Source: Marinactinospora thermotolerans DSM 45154
GTDB taxonomy: Bacteria > Actinomycetota > Actinomycetes > Streptosporangiales > Streptosporangiaceae
Length of the DNA stretch: 64,000 nucleotides
Assembly: GCF_900167435.1 (NCBI RefSeq)
Contig: NZ_FUWS01000015.1
Location: 1-64,000, forward strand
Direction of reading: 5' to 3'
Each line of letters begins with the position of its first letter. The first letter of the stretch is position 1. Of this stretch, positions 46,605 through 55,879 are shown in pieces. Both the position numbers and the translations under genes were made by a program. Below the pieces are notes generated by a model. That model was not told where the DNA came from. It searched no databases and worked only from the letters and a program-made list of their open reading frames with translations.

Positions 46605-47015
46605 GTGGACGAGACCGTGTGGAACGGGTGCGTCGTCATGATCACCAACCGGGCAGGGGAGATTCTGCTCCAGCACCGCGACGACATCCCCGGCATCTGC
46701 TGGCCCGGCCACTGGACGATGCCCGGAGGACAGCAAGAGCCGGGCGAGACCTGGGAGCAGACCGCTCTTCGGGAGGTACGCGAGGAGACCGGTATCGTCC
46801 CCGAGGACCTGCGCGAGCTGGACGTCACCCCCGACGATCCGGCCGCGCCGCGGCCGAAGGTCTACACCGCCACCTGGGACGGCCCGGAAAGCGCGCTGGT
46901 GCTCGGAGAAGGCCAGGCGTTGGGCTTCTTCCCGCTGGACGCCCTGCCCGCCCCCATGCCCCCGCACATCCTCGGCTACATCGCCCACGTGCAGAAGCTC
47001 AACGCCGGCCGCTAG
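46605..47015 (+). CDS. NUDIX hydrolase
   Basis: 136 residues, intact, with a complete Nudix box: GGQQEPGETWEQTALREVRE then ETGI, fitting G-x5-E-x7-REU-xEE-xGU. It hydrolyses a nucleoside diphosphate linked to another group; the substrate cannot be told. GAAGAGG precedes the GTG start. It lies among decayed genes at the right side of the island, so retained function is suggested. Confidence 0.88.
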   Translation: MDETVWNGCVVMITNRAGEILLQHRDDIPGICWPGHWTMPGGQQEPGETWEQTALREVREETGIVPEDLRELDVTPDDPAAPRPKVYTATWDGPESALVLGEGQALGFFPLDALPAPMPPHILGYIAHVQKLNAGR

Positions 47016-47227
47016 CAGGACAGCCGAAAGTTCCCCCGGCTGAATGGGGAGAAGGTCATGCCCTGGCGAGGGCGACGATGGTACAGCCCAGACTCATGCC
47101 CAAGCCGCATCGCCGGTGTATGGGGCCAGGTACTCGGTTTCCCGGTGCCCGAGTGGGCGCGATGCGGAAATCCCGGATCGGACAACAGGGTGCGTCATCG
47201 CCGCACCGGTAGGGAGCTGAGACACCG

Positions 47228-47480
47228 TCATCGGAGCGGCTCCGCGAAGACACCGCGCCCGGTGGCCGGGCGCTCCCATGCGAAGGCGAGCGCGTCGGCC
47301 AGGAGCAGGCCACGTCCGTGCTCGTCCAAAAGTTCGGCCGGCGGAGTGCGGAGGAATGCGTGTTCTCGAAGGGGCCACCACCCCGGACCTCGACGCGGAT
47401 TCGGCCGGTGTAGACGAGGATCCCGACCGCGGACCGTCTGCCAGCGGTTCCGCCGCGGGGGTGTTCGACGGCGTTGGCCC
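47228..47480 (-). pseudogene. RsbW-like ATP-binding protein fragment
   Basis: Leftward sequence reads RANAVEH (N-box-like), GILVYTGRIRVEVRGGGPF (strand before the G1 box), then in another frame LLDEHGRGLLLADALAFAW to a stop at 47228, the G2-box region of HATPase_c anti-sigma/serine kinase proteins. The N-terminal half is absent and one frameshift separates the pieces. Many actinomycetes have dozens of these genes, so its original partner is unknown. Confidence 0.55.
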
Positions 47481-47650
47481 TCTGGGAGGGCGTGCGCTCG
47501 GGGGGCCGGGAACCGTACAGACGACGCGGACCGTCCTGAGCACCGTGCGTGGACGCGGGATCAGCCCGGTACACGACCTCGGCACCAAGGCCACCGAGGT
47601 CCTGCGAGTCCCCTGCCCCGTCCCTTCCCTCCAGCTCCGGAGGACCACTC

Positions 47651-48129
47651 ATGGAGATCACGCTCACCCCTATCGCCACCGTCGTCAGCGGACGCGACGA
47701 GGTCACCGACGACCACTGGGGAGGGGGCCGATCGGTCATCCGGCTCAACGAGGACCTGCCCGTGGACACCCCCAGGGCCTGGACGAGTTCTCCCACATCC
47801 AGGTCGTGTGGCACTTCAGCCGGGGGTCGGAGGCCGACGTCCACCTCGGCGCCCGACACCCCCGAGGGAACACGGCCTGGCCGCAGACCGGCACGTTCGT
47901 CCACCGCAACCACCGGCGTCCCGCGAGGATCGCCGTCTCCCACCCCCGTCTGCTCAGGGTCGAGGGACGCGACCCGCACGTGGAGGACCTGGACGCCGTG
48001 CGGGGAACCCCCGTCCTCGACATCGCGCCGTGGTTCACCGAGTTCGGCCCTCGGGGCGAGGTGAGCCGGCCCCGTTGGCCCACAGAGATGCTCGCCGGCT
48101 ACCGGGAAACACCGACCCCCCGCCCGTAG
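47651..48129 (+). pseudogene. TrmO-like tRNA methyltransferase with one frameshift
   Basis: GGAGG precedes the ATG. Frame one gives MEITLTPIATVVSGRDEVTD and IRLNEDLPVDTP; after one lost base in the CCCCC run near 47775 the rest is unbroken: GLDEFSHIQVVWHFSRGSE, RHPRGNTAWPQTGTFVHRN, DLDAVRGTPVLDIAPWFTE. This is the TrmO (UPF0066) family, which N6-methylates t6A37 of some tRNAs. Span 479 bases (2 modulo 3). Either recently broken or a sequencing slip. Confidence 0.75.
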
Positions 48130-48281
48130 GGGCGGCCCTATCGCCGACCTCCGCGGCGTCCCGCCCCGGCCGATCACCCTCACTCTCCGTCATCGGCCTC
48201 AAAACCGAAGCCGGCTCCCGAAGCACCGTGGATTTGCCATCACCCTGCCATCACGGGGACCGGAGACGACCGGCATGAGAA

Positions 48282-48309
48282 GGGGCCGACCGGAACTCCG
48301 GTCGGCCCC
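48282..48309 (-). terminator. Terminator hairpin of mpa
   Basis: GGGGCCGACCGG, 4 bases, CCGGTCGGCCCC: a perfect 12-bp stem 25 bases after the mpa stop. Confidence 0.85.
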
Positions 48310-48333
48310 GTGAGGCGTCCTGCAAGCGCGTTT

Positions 48334-50100
48334 CTACAGGTACTGGCCGGTGTTGGCGACGGTGTCGATGCTCCGGCCGGAGTCGGCGCCCTTCTTGCCC
48401 GAGACCAGGGTCCGGATGTAGACGATCCGCTCGCCCTTCTTTCCGGAGATGCGCGCCCAGTCGTCGGGGTTGGTGGTGTTGGGCAGGTCCTCGTTCTCGC
48501 TGAACTCGTCCACGCACGCCTGGAGCAGGTGCGCGACGCGGATGCCCTTGACCCCGGTGTCGATGAAGTCCTTGATCGCCATCTTCTTGGCGCGGTCGAC
48601 GATGTTCTGGATCATCGCCCCGGAGTTGAAGTCCTTGAAGTACAGGACCTCCTTGTCGCCGTTGGCGTAGGTGACCTCCAGGAAGCGGTTCTCCTCGGTC
48701 TCGCCGTACATCCGCTCGACGACCCGCTGGATCATCGCGTCGACGGTGGCCTTCGGGGAGCCACCGTGCTCGGCCAGGTCGTCGGCGTGCAGGGGCAGGT
48801 CGGCGGTGATGTACTTGGAGAAGATGTCCCGGGCGGCCTCGGCGTCGGGACGCTCGATCTTGATCTTGACGTCCAGGCGCCCCGGACGCAGAATCGCCGG
48901 GTCGATCATGTCCTCGCGGTTGGAGGCGCCGATGACGATGACGTTCTCGAGGCCCTCGACACCGTCGATCTCGCTGAGGAGCTGGGGAACGATCGTGTTC
49001 TCGACGTCGCTGGAGACCCCCGACCCGCGGGTGCGGAAGATCGAGTCCATCTCGTCGAAGAACACGATGACCGGGGTGCCCTCGCTGGCCTTTTCGCGGG
49101 CCCGCTGGAACACCAGGCGGATGTGGCGCTCGGTCTCGCCCACGTACTTGTTGAGGAGCTCGGGCCCCTTGATGTTGAGGAAGAAGCTCTTGCCGACGTC
49201 GCGGCCGGTCTTCTCGGCGACCTGCTTGGCCAGCGAGTTGGCCACGGCCTTGGCGATGAGCGTCTTACCGCACCCCGGCGGACCGTAGAGCAGCACGCCC
49301 TTGGGCGGGCGCAGCCGGTGCTCCTGGAACAGCTCCTTGTGCAGGTAGGGCAGCTCGACCGCGTCGCGGATGAGCTCGATCTGGCCGCCGAGGCCACCGA
49401 TGTCGGTGTAGGCGATGTCGGGGACCTCCTCCAGGATGAGCTCCTCGACCTCGGACTTGGGGATGCGCTCGTAGACGTAACCGGAGCGGGCCTCCATGAG
49501 CAGGGAGTCGCCGGGGCGGATCGGCTGGTCGCGCAGCGGTTCGGCGATCCGGACGATCTTCTCCTCGTCGTGGTTGGAGATCACCAGCGCGCGGTCGCCG
49601 CCCTCGAGGATCTCCTTGAGCATGACGACCTCGCCGACACGCTCGAAGGACTGCGCCTCGACGACGTTGAACGCCTCGTTGAGCATGACCTCCTGGCCCG
49701 GCCTGAGGTCGGAGATCTCCACCGACGGGCTGACGTTGACCCGCATCTTGCGCCCGTTGGTGAAGATCTCGACGGTCTCGTCGTCGCGCGCCTCGAGGAA
49801 CACCCCGAACCCCGAGGGCGGCTGGGCCAGCCGATCGACCTCCTCCTTCAGCGCGACGATCTGGTCACGGGCCTCCTTCAGGGTCGCCACGAGCCGCTCG
49901 TTCTGTCCGTTCGTCGCGGCCAGGGCGGCCTGCGCCTCACGGAGACGATCCTCGAGCAGCCTCACGTGACGGGGGGAATCGGCGAGCTTGCGCCGGACTA
50001 CGCTGAGTTCCTTCTCCAAATAGGAGACCTGAGCCGTGAGTTCCGCCTCACGGTCGCGCTCCGCCTGACGCTCGTCGTCGAGATCGGCCACGTCCGCCAC
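48334..50100 (-). CDS. mpa: Proteasome-associated AAA ATPase Mpa/ARC
   Basis: 588 residues. N-terminal coiled coil (about 10-95) that binds Pup; two OB folds (about 95-250); one AAA domain with Walker A GPPGCGKT, Walker [10 protein letters not shown] and sensor GASNRED; C-terminus GQYL, whose last three residues dock into the PrcA ring. It unfolds pupylated proteins for the 20S core. The gene is intact, although separated from dop by the island. Confidence 0.98.
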   Translation of the reverse strand: MADVADLDDERQAERDREAELTAQVSYLEKELSVVRRKLADSPRHVRLLEDRLREAQAALAATNGQNERLVATLKEARDQIVALKEEVDRLAQPPSGFGVFLEARDDETVEIFTNGRKMRVNVSPSVEISDLRPGQEVMLNEAFNVVEAQSFERVGEVVMLKEILEGGDRALVISNHDEEKIVRIAEPLRDQPIRPGDSLLMEARSGYVYERIPKSEVEELILEEVPDIAYTDIGGLGGQIELIRDAVELPYLHKELFQEHRLRPPKGVLLYGPPGCGKTLIAKAVANSLAKQVAEKTGRDVGKSFFLNIKGPELLNKYVGETERHIRLVFQRAREKASEGTPVIVFFDEMDSIFRTRGSGVSSDVENTIVPQLLSEIDGVEGLENVIVIGASNREDMIDPAILRPGRLDVKIKIERPDAEAARDIFSKYITADLPLHADDLAEHGGSPKATVDAMIQRVVERMYGETEENRFLEVTYANGDKEVLYFKDFNSGAMIQNIVDRAKKMAIKDFIDTGVKGIRVAHLLQACVDEFSENEDLPNTTNPDDWARISGKKGERIVYIRTLVSGKKGADSGRSIDTVANTGQYL

Positions 50101-50260
50101 CTCCCTAGAAGAGGACGACTACTCGGAACCCTACCTACCCATAGCCTTTTCCTAACCTCTCCGCGACGTCCAGTGTCGAACGACTCACTTTTCGATCTTG
50201 TAAACGCCTAGCTCAGCCTGGTAACGGCCGCTGGGGCGTAATGAGAACGTAACGTGTCGA

Positions 50261-51199
50261 TCATGCCTCGGCCGGGCCCCGGGTGTCCTCCGCGGCCACC
50301 TGCTCGGCGGGGGTCACGTCCTCCGTCTTCTGGACCGCCTTCCAGTCCTCGCCGTAGGCGCCCTTGGCGGGGCGACGGCGGCGCTCGGGGGCGACGGCCC
50401 CGTCCGCCAGCCGGCGCGCGGTCACCAGGAACCCGGTGTGCCCGATCATCCGGTGGTCCGGGCGCACCGCCAGGCCTTCGACGTGCCAGGTGCGCACCAT
50501 GGTCTCGAACGCGCTGGGCTCGTAGAAGGAGCCGTGCTCGCGCAGCGCCTCGGTGATGCGCGAGACCTGGGTGGTGGTGGCGACGTAGACGCAGATGAGC
50601 CCACCGGGGATGAGGGCGTCGGCGACGACGTCCAGGCACTCCCACGGGGCGAGCATGTCGAGGACGACGCGGTCGACCTCGGTCTCGGCGATCGACTCGG
50701 CGAGGTCCCCGACCGTGAGCCGCCAGGCCGGGTGCTCGCGTCCGAAGAAGCGCTCGACGTTGGCGCGGGCGATGTCGGCGAAGTCGGCACGGCGCTCATA
50801 GGAGGAGACCATGCCCTCCTCCCCCACGGCGCGCAGCAGCCAGCACGACAGCGATCCCGATCCCGCGCCCGCCTCGATGACGCGCGCGCCCGGGAAGATG
50901 TCGGCCTGGGCCACGATCTGCGCGGCGTCCTTGGGATAGACGATCGTCGCGCCGCGCTTCATCGACAGCGTGAAGTCCGCGAGGAGCGGACGCAGCGCCA
51001 CGTAGACGGTTCCCGAGGTCGCCCGGACGACGCTGCCCTCGGGGCTGCCGATGAGATCGTCGTGGTCCAGACGCCCACGATGGGTGTGGAAGGCCGTGCC
51101 GGCACGCAGGGTGATGGTGTGCATCCGTCCCTTGGGGTCGGTCAGCTGCACGATGTCGCCGTCTTCGAAGGGTCCGCGGCGGCCATGGATGCCGGTCAC
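50261..51199 (-). CDS. trmI: tRNA (adenine-58-N1)-methyltransferase TrmI
   Basis: 312 residues. An N-terminal beta domain (FEDGDIVQLTDPKGRMHTI) and a Rossmann methyltransferase with SAM motif VIEAGAGSGSLSCWLL, then VVLDMLAPWE (catalytic Asp region). It methylates A58 in the T-loop of tRNAs as a tetramer. In mycobacteria its homologue (Rv2118c) lies near mpa, as here. The GTG at 51199 is chosen; GAGA-rich sequence before it is a modest ribosome site. The C-terminal 40 residues are variable. Confidence 0.93.
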   Translation of the reverse strand: MTGIHGRRGPFEDGDIVQLTDPKGRMHTITLRAGTAFHTHRGRLDHDDLIGSPEGSVVRATSGTVYVALRPLLADFTLSMKRGATIVYPKDAAQIVAQADIFPGARVIEAGAGSGSLSCWLLRAVGEEGMVSSYERRADFADIARANVERFFGREHPAWRLTVGDLAESIAETEVDRVVLDMLAPWECLDVVADALIPGGLICVYVATTTQVSRITEALREHGSFYEPSAFETMVRTWHVEGLAVRPDHRMIGHTGFLVTARRLADGAVAPERRRRPAKGAYGEDWKAVQKTEDVTPAEQVAAEDTRGPAEA

Positions 51200-51423
51200 T
51201 GGGTTCTCGTCTCTCACTTCGGGGGTGGTGCAACGGGGAGGATACGGTCGCCCAGGGTATCCGCGATGACCTGCAACGGTGTAATCGGCCAAGCGGGGCA
51301 CCCCAGCGGGGCCCGCGAGCGCCTCCCGCAGGCGGTTGAATACGGGTAGGGACGTGGCCACGGTCCCTCCGACAGGCCGGACGAGCGGCCGGTCGGGGCC
51401 GAGACGGAAAGGCATGGACGCGC

Positions 51424-52203
51424 ATGGCGAACGAGGCGCCCAAGGTGGGCCTGGGCATCGACATCGGCGGAAGCGGGATCAAAGGCGCACCGGTGGACCT
51501 GTCCACCGGAACCTTCATCGTGGACCGGATGAAGCTGGCCACCCCCCAACCCTCCACGCCACGGGCGGTCGCCGCGGCCGTGGCCGAGATCGCGGCGGCC
51601 TTCCCCGAGCACGTGGACCCCGGCTGTCCGCTGGGGGCGACCTTTCCCGCCGTGATCCAGCACGGGGTGGCGCGCAGCGCCGCCAACGTCGACAAGTCCT
51701 GGATCGGGGTGAACGTCGAGGAGCTGCTCGCCGAGGCGACCGGGCGCGCCGTGCACGTGCTCAACGACGCCGACGCCGCGGCGGTCGCCGAACACCGCTA
51801 CGGCGCGGCGGCCGGGGTGCGGGGAGTGGTGTTGTTGACCACCTTGGGCACCGGCATCGGCACGGCCCTGCTCGTGGACGGCCGGCTGGTCCCCAACACC
51901 GAGTTCGGGCACCTGGAGATCGACGGGCACGACGCGGAGAGCCGTGCCGCCTCCAGCGCCAAGGAACGGGAGGACCTGTCCTACGAGCGCTGGGCGCGGG
52001 AACGGCTGCAACGCTACTACTCGGTGGTCGAGGACCTGCTGTGGCCGGACCTGATCGTGGTCGGCGGCGGGGTGAGCCGCAAGGCCGACAAGTTCCTGCC
52101 CCACCTGCGGCTGCGCACCCCGATCGTGCCCGCGCAGCTCCGCAACACGGCCGGCATCGTGGGCGCCGCGGCGCTGGCCGCCGACCTGTTCGACGGGGCC
52201 TGA
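51424..52203 (+). CDS. ppgK: Polyphosphate glucokinase PpgK
   Basis: 259 residues of the ROK-type actinobacterial glucokinase. It has the phosphate loop [18 protein letters not shown], the catalytic region [26 protein letters not shown], and EFGHLEIDG. Relatives use polyphosphate or ATP to phosphorylate glucose. It could act on glucose released by the GH13 enzyme at 18.9 kb, though it is not linked to it. Start ATG 51424. Confidence 0.93.
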   Translation: MANEAPKVGLGIDIGGSGIKGAPVDLSTGTFIVDRMKLATPQPSTPRAVAAAVAEIAAAFPEHVDPGCPLGATFPAVIQHGVARSAANVDKSWIGVNVEELLAEATGRAVHVLNDADAAAVAEHRYGAAAGVRGVVLLTTLGTGIGTALLVDGRLVPNTEFGHLEIDGHDAESRAASSAKEREDLSYERWARERLQRYYSVVEDLLWPDLIVVGGGVSRKADKFLPHLRLRTPIVPAQLRNTAGIVGAAALAADLFDGA

Positions 52204-52244
52204 CCGCCTCCCGCGGGCGGGCTCCCCACGGCCCCGCCGGCGGG

Positions 52245-52652
52245 TCAGTACTGCCCCGGCAGGAGCATGCGGACGATGCGGCGGGCCGCCTCGCTGGTCC
52301 GGGACGCCGGGGTGAGCGGGGTCAGCGCCCACCACGCCCCCTGGTCGTCGGGGCAGTCCAGCCACCACCACAGCCGTCCTCGATGCGGACGGAGAATGGC
52401 CCGGCGCCGCGGGCCCTTCGGGTCGATGCCGTCGGCGCGGCGTGGAGCCGCCTCGACGGCGCCCGTGCCACCATCGGGACGGACCTCAAGGCCCGCCGCG
52501 CGGAGTTCGAGCGTCAGCGCACGCAAGGCATAGGCCCACTGCACATCACCCCTGCCTCGGTCAAGGCAGTGACCGTCTCCGGTCAGCATCGAGCCATCCT
52601 CGATGGGCGTTTCAGGGGGCATCTGGGGATCCACTTCAACAAGATTTCCCAC
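52245..52652 (-). CDS. Hypothetical protein beside XRE-TPR regulator
   Basis: Up to 135 residues. The conserved-looking part is the C-terminal 95: YALRALTLELRAAGLEVRP, then GRLWWWLDCPDDQGAWWAL and ARRIVRMLLPGQ, rich in tryptophan. The start is uncertain (GTG 52652; an ATG 21 codons on or a GTG further in are as likely). Small genes of this kind often sit next to XRE-TPR regulators in actinomycetes. Function unknown. Confidence 0.55.
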   Translation of the reverse strand: MGNLVEVDPQMPPETPIEDGSMLTGDGHCLDRGRGDVQWAYALRALTLELRAAGLEVRPDGGTGAVEAAPRRADGIDPKGPRRRAILRPHRGRLWWWLDCPDDQGAWWALTPLTPASRTSEAARRIVRMLLPGQY

Positions 52653-52772
52653 GCGAACGGGACTTTGGTCCCTTGACTCTGCCCCTTCCGGGGAGGCGGC
52701 ATACCCCTTTTATGCCCATCACGCATTGCATCAATTGTCTTACACATAGCCACCGGACCTCGATGACCTCCC

Positions 52773-52778
52773 TAATCT
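52773..52778 (+). promoter_or_regulatory. -10 element of leaderless XRE-TPR mRNA
   Basis: TAATCT ends seven bases before the ATG at 52785, with no ribosome site between. This is the spacing of leaderless actinobacterial transcripts. Confidence 0.55.
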
Positions 52779-52784
52779 AGGCTC

Positions 52785-54116
52785 ATGCCCCAGCGTGACG
52801 GTGCTCTGCCTCCGGAGTTTTGGACCCGCCCCGCCGTAGCGTCCGCGCTCTCCTCGTGCGACGTCGCGGCGATCATCGAGGCCATCCGGCTCGCTCACGG
52901 ATGGTCCCAGTCCCACCTGGCCCGGACACTGGGGTACTCCCAGAGCTGGGTGTCCCGGGTGGTCAACGGCCAGCAGTCGTTGACCATCGACCAGGTCAGG
53001 GAGGTCTCCCATCGGCTGGGAGTCCCGGTCCACCTGCTCCGGTTCGCAAGCGCCGGGCCCATCCCCGGCGCGTCGGCACCCTCACGTCCCTCCACCACGC
53101 GTGTGGCGGGCGACGGAAAGGGGGCGGATCCCACGAGACGCCGGGATTTCGGAAAGGTCCTCGCTCTGGCGACGCTGCCGCGACCGGCCGGGGCCGGGCG
53201 CGGCGACATCGACGAGACAACCGCTCCCACGCTGCGCGCCATCACCGGCGGGCAGCGGCGCCTGGACGCTTCGGCGCCGGCGCGCGAGCTCGCCAACGCC
53301 GCAGTGGCCCACCTGGAGCTGACCGGGCGCACGCTGGCGCGCGCCCACCGCACCCCCTTCGCGCGCGACATCGCCGCGGCGGCCAGCGAGGCCGCCGGCT
53401 TCGCGGCCTGGTTGCACGTCGACATGGGCGACGACGGTTCCGCGCGCCGTCACTACCGCGCCGCGGTCGAGCGCGCCGGTCAGGCCGGGCACGCGCTGCT
53501 GGCCGCCTACATGCTCGGCAGCCTCGCGGCGTTCGAGATCGACGACGACGATCCCTCCCTCGGATTGACCCTGACCGCCGAGGCGGGACGGCGGCTCGGC
53601 CACAACGCCCACCCCACCGCGCGGGCCTGGCTGGCGTGCGTTCGCGCCCTGGGGCACGCGGGACGGGGCGATGCCGCCGCGGCGCACCGCGAGATCGCCT
53701 CGGCCGAGGCCGCGGTGAACCGCTCCGACAACTCCGAACCCCCCTGGCCGTGGGTGTTCGCCTTCGACGAGGCCAAGGTGGCCGGCTACCGGGCGTTGAC
53801 GGCGGTGCGGCTACGCCAGCCCAACGAGGCCCGGCGGGCCTTCTCCGACGCCTTCGGCGGCGTCCGGCCCGGAGCCAAGCAGGGCGCGGTGCTCATGGTC
53901 GAGCTCGCCAGCGCGCACGCCGACGCCGGCGACGTCGACGAGGCGTTCCGTCTGGCGGGCGAGGCGCTGCGCACGGGCGTCCTCTTCCGGTCCGAACGGA
54001 TCATCGGCCGGGTACGCCGGTTCCGCCGCCACTACCGTGGGCCCCGGGCGCGTTGTGTGAGCCTGCTCGACGAGCAGCTCACCGAGGCCCTGCTCTCCGG
54101 AGCGCTGCCCGCCTGA
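52785..54116 (+). CDS. XRE-family regulator with TPR domain
   Basis: 443 residues. An HTH_3 domain at about 27-80 (EAIRLAHGWSQSHLARTLG then YSQSWVSRVVNGQQ) is followed by a linker and about 300 residues of helical TPR-like repeats (LLAAYMLGSLAAFEID, AVLMVELASAHADAGDVDEA). Such proteins sense a ligand or peptide through the repeats and control neighbouring genes. The 37-base gap to the SLOG gene suggests an operon. The ligand is unknown. Confidence 0.85.
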   Translation: MPQRDGALPPEFWTRPAVASALSSCDVAAIIEAIRLAHGWSQSHLARTLGYSQSWVSRVVNGQQSLTIDQVREVSHRLGVPVHLLRFASAGPIPGASAPSRPSTTRVAGDGKGADPTRRRDFGKVLALATLPRPAGAGRGDIDETTAPTLRAITGGQRRLDASAPARELANAAVAHLELTGRTLARAHRTPFARDIAAAASEAAGFAAWLHVDMGDDGSARRHYRAAVERAGQAGHALLAAYMLGSLAAFEIDDDDPSLGLTLTAEAGRRLGHNAHPTARAWLACVRALGHAGRGDAAAAHREIASAEAAVNRSDNSEPPWPWVFAFDEAKVAGYRALTAVRLRQPNEARRAFSDAFGGVRPGAKQGAVLMVELASAHADAGDVDEAFRLAGEALRTGVLFRSERIIGRVRRFRRHYRGPRARCVSLLDEQLTEALLSGALPA

Positions 54117-54153
54117 CCCCCTATCCCCCGAAGAAGCCGAGGAGGACACTGCG

Positions 54154-54627
54154 ATGCGTCGCGTCGCGATCACCGGCCACCGGGAACTACCGGTGGACCT
54201 GCAACGTGTCGTCGACCGTGAACTGCGCCGGCACCTCGGCGGAGACGGCTCCCCTCTGGTGGGCCTGACCTGCCTGGCCGACGGCGCGGACACGATCTTC
54301 GCCCGCGCGGTCTTAGACGCCGGAGGCACGCTGGAGGCCGTCGTGCCGGCCGAGGGGTACCGTCGCTCCCTGCCGGCCTGGCATCGGGCGGTCTATGACG
54401 CGCTGCTGCCGCGCGCCCGGCAGGTGCACCGGCTCCCGTTCGCGGAGTCCACCCCCGAGGCCCACCTGGCGGCCGGCCGGCTGCTGGTCGACGAGTGCGA
54501 CGAGCTGGTCGCGGTGTGGGACGGCGAACCCGCCCGCGGTCCGGGCGGTACCGCGGACGTGGTCGCCTACGCCCGGGAACGCGAACGCCCGGTGCTGGTG
54601 ATCTGGCCCGAGGGCGAACGGAGGTGA
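54154..54627 (+). CDS. SLOG-fold nucleotide-binding protein
   Basis: 157 residues with a Rossmann-like SLOG/LOG pattern: RRVAITGHREL at the first strand, GLTCLADGADTIFARAVLD, and near the end LVAVWDGEPARGPGGTADVV then PVLVIWPEG. SLOG proteins bind or process nucleotides and occur in cytokinin activation and in nucleotide-signal conflict systems. GAGGAGG lies before the ATG. It is cotranscribed with the XRE-TPR regulator. The specific role is unknown. Confidence 0.75.
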   Translation: MRRVAITGHRELPVDLQRVVDRELRRHLGGDGSPLVGLTCLADGADTIFARAVLDAGGTLEAVVPAEGYRRSLPAWHRAVYDALLPRARQVHRLPFAESTPEAHLAAGRLLVDECDELVAVWDGEPARGPGGTADVVAYARERERPVLVIWPEGERR

Positions 54628-54630
54628 GGA

Positions 54631-54649
54631 GCGCCCGCGCAGCGGGCGC
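54631..54649. terminator. Bidirectional terminator hairpin (SLOG gene / M50 protease)
   Basis: GCGCCCGC-GCA-GCGGGCGC, an 8-bp perfect stem in the 24-base gap between convergent genes. Confidence 0.6.
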
Positions 54650-54651
54650 GC

Positions 54652-55815
54652 TCAGGAACCGGTGACGGCCGCCTGGACGTCGCTGCTGCGCAGAACGCCT
54701 TCGACACGCCCCCCGGACCCCGTGAGGAGGTACTCCTGCGCGGGGTGCGCGTGCAGGGCCTCCAGCAGCTCGACGCCCTCCAGGCCGGCGTCGAGCACAC
54801 CCCCCGGCAGGATCGCGCGGGCGGCGCTGGACAGGGGCACCCAGGGCCGGCGCGCCTCGGGGATGGCGGCGATCGCGGCGTCGCTGACGATCGAGGTGGG
54901 CGTGTCGTCGGTGTCGATGACGACGATCGCCTCGGCACCGGCCTCGTCCATGCGCCGCAGCCCCTCGGCCACGGAGGTGTCGGCGGTCAGGAGTATCGCC
55001 TCGCGGGCCAGGCTCCGGGCCCGCAGGCCCGGCAGGCGCTCGCGCAGGCGCGCGGCGCGCAGCGACGACGTGGCACCGGACCAGATGAACCCGCCGAGCA
55101 GCACGGCCCACAGGATCGCGAAGAGGTTCGGCGAGCCGGCCGTCCACCATGCGGACAGGAAGGGCAGCGCGATGACGGCGGCGGCCAGCGCCCGCCCCAC
55201 CCAGGCGGCGGCCAGGGTCCCCGCGTAGGGGCGGCGGGTCACCCCCCACACCAGCGCGCGCAGCAGCCGACCGCCGTCCAACGGCAGGCCGGGCAGGAGG
55301 TTGAACACCCCGACGAGCAGGTTGGCGACCCACAACTGCCACAGGAGCACGCCGACGATGGTGTCGGGGTCGGCGAACCCGTAGGCGACAAGCCCTCCGG
55401 CGGCCAGCACCAACGACAGCAGCGGCCCGGAGAAGGCCACCCAGAACTCCCGTCCCGGGGTCGGCGCCTCGCGTTCGATCTCCGAGACCCCGCCGAGCAT
55501 GTACAGCGTGATCCGGCGGACCGGCAGCCCGTACCTGCGGGCCACGACGGAGTGCGCGAGCTCGTGGACGAGCACCGAGGCGTACAGCAGCACCGCGAAG
55601 ACGAAGGCCACGAGGTAGGACAGCGGGCCGAGGGCGAGCCTCCCCTCGACCAGTGGCGCGTAGAGCACCGTGATGATCGCCGCGATGATCAGCCAGGAGG
55701 GCGCCACGTGGACCGGGATGCCGAACGGGCTTCCCATGCGAAGGGTCCGGCGACCGCCCTTCGCGCTGTCGGCCCGGGAACGTCGTGGGGGGTCGGGGCG
55801 ATCTCGGTGCGTCAC
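54652..55815 (-). CDS. Site-2 protease (M50) with CBS-domain region
   Basis: 387 residues. The zinc motif HELAH is in ASVLVHELAHSVVARRYG, and the second ligand region is FNLLPGLPLDGGRLLRALV. Six or so helices span about 35-250; the last about 120 residues (ILLTADTSVAEGLRRMDEA, EAIVVID) are CBS-like and probably regulatory. It matches mycobacterial Rv2625c-type proteases. It cuts membrane proteins within the bilayer; the target is unknown. Divergent from the RecB-like gene, 64 bases apart. Confidence 0.88.
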   Translation of the reverse strand: MTHRDRPDPPRRSRADSAKGGRRTLRMGSPFGIPVHVAPSWLIIAAIITVLYAPLVEGRLALGPLSYLVAFVFAVLLYASVLVHELAHSVVARRYGLPVRRITLYMLGGVSEIEREAPTPGREFWVAFSGPLLSLVLAAGGLVAYGFADPDTIVGVLLWQLWVANLLVGVFNLLPGLPLDGGRLLRALVWGVTRRPYAGTLAAAWVGRALAAAVIALPFLSAWWTAGSPNLFAILWAVLLGGFIWSGATSSLRAARLRERLPGLRARSLAREAILLTADTSVAEGLRRMDEAGAEAIVVIDTDDTPTSIVSDAAIAAIPEARRPWVPLSSAARAILPGGVLDAGLEGVELLEALHAHPAQEYLLTGSGGRVEGVLRSSDVQAAVTGS

Positions 55816-55879
55816 ACTGCCAGGCTACGCGGTCGGCCGCGGTCGCCGTGCCGCGGTGGAGCCCGCGTAGGCTGGGGCC

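Larger units (their letters stand above)
36180..48130. mobile_element. Accessory island with degenerate prophage, between dop and mpa
   Basis: About 12 kb separate dop from mpa. The segment contains terminase small and large subunits, portal, MuF-like and HNH genes in phage-like order but all broken, mixed with intact cargo (lectin-like, SMR pump with TetR, small secreted and membrane genes, NUDIX). GC content falls in several stretches (37.4-37.8, 43.1-44.9 kb). No integrase or clear att pair at both ends is visible, so the borders are approximate. Flanking core genes are intact. Confidence 0.6.
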
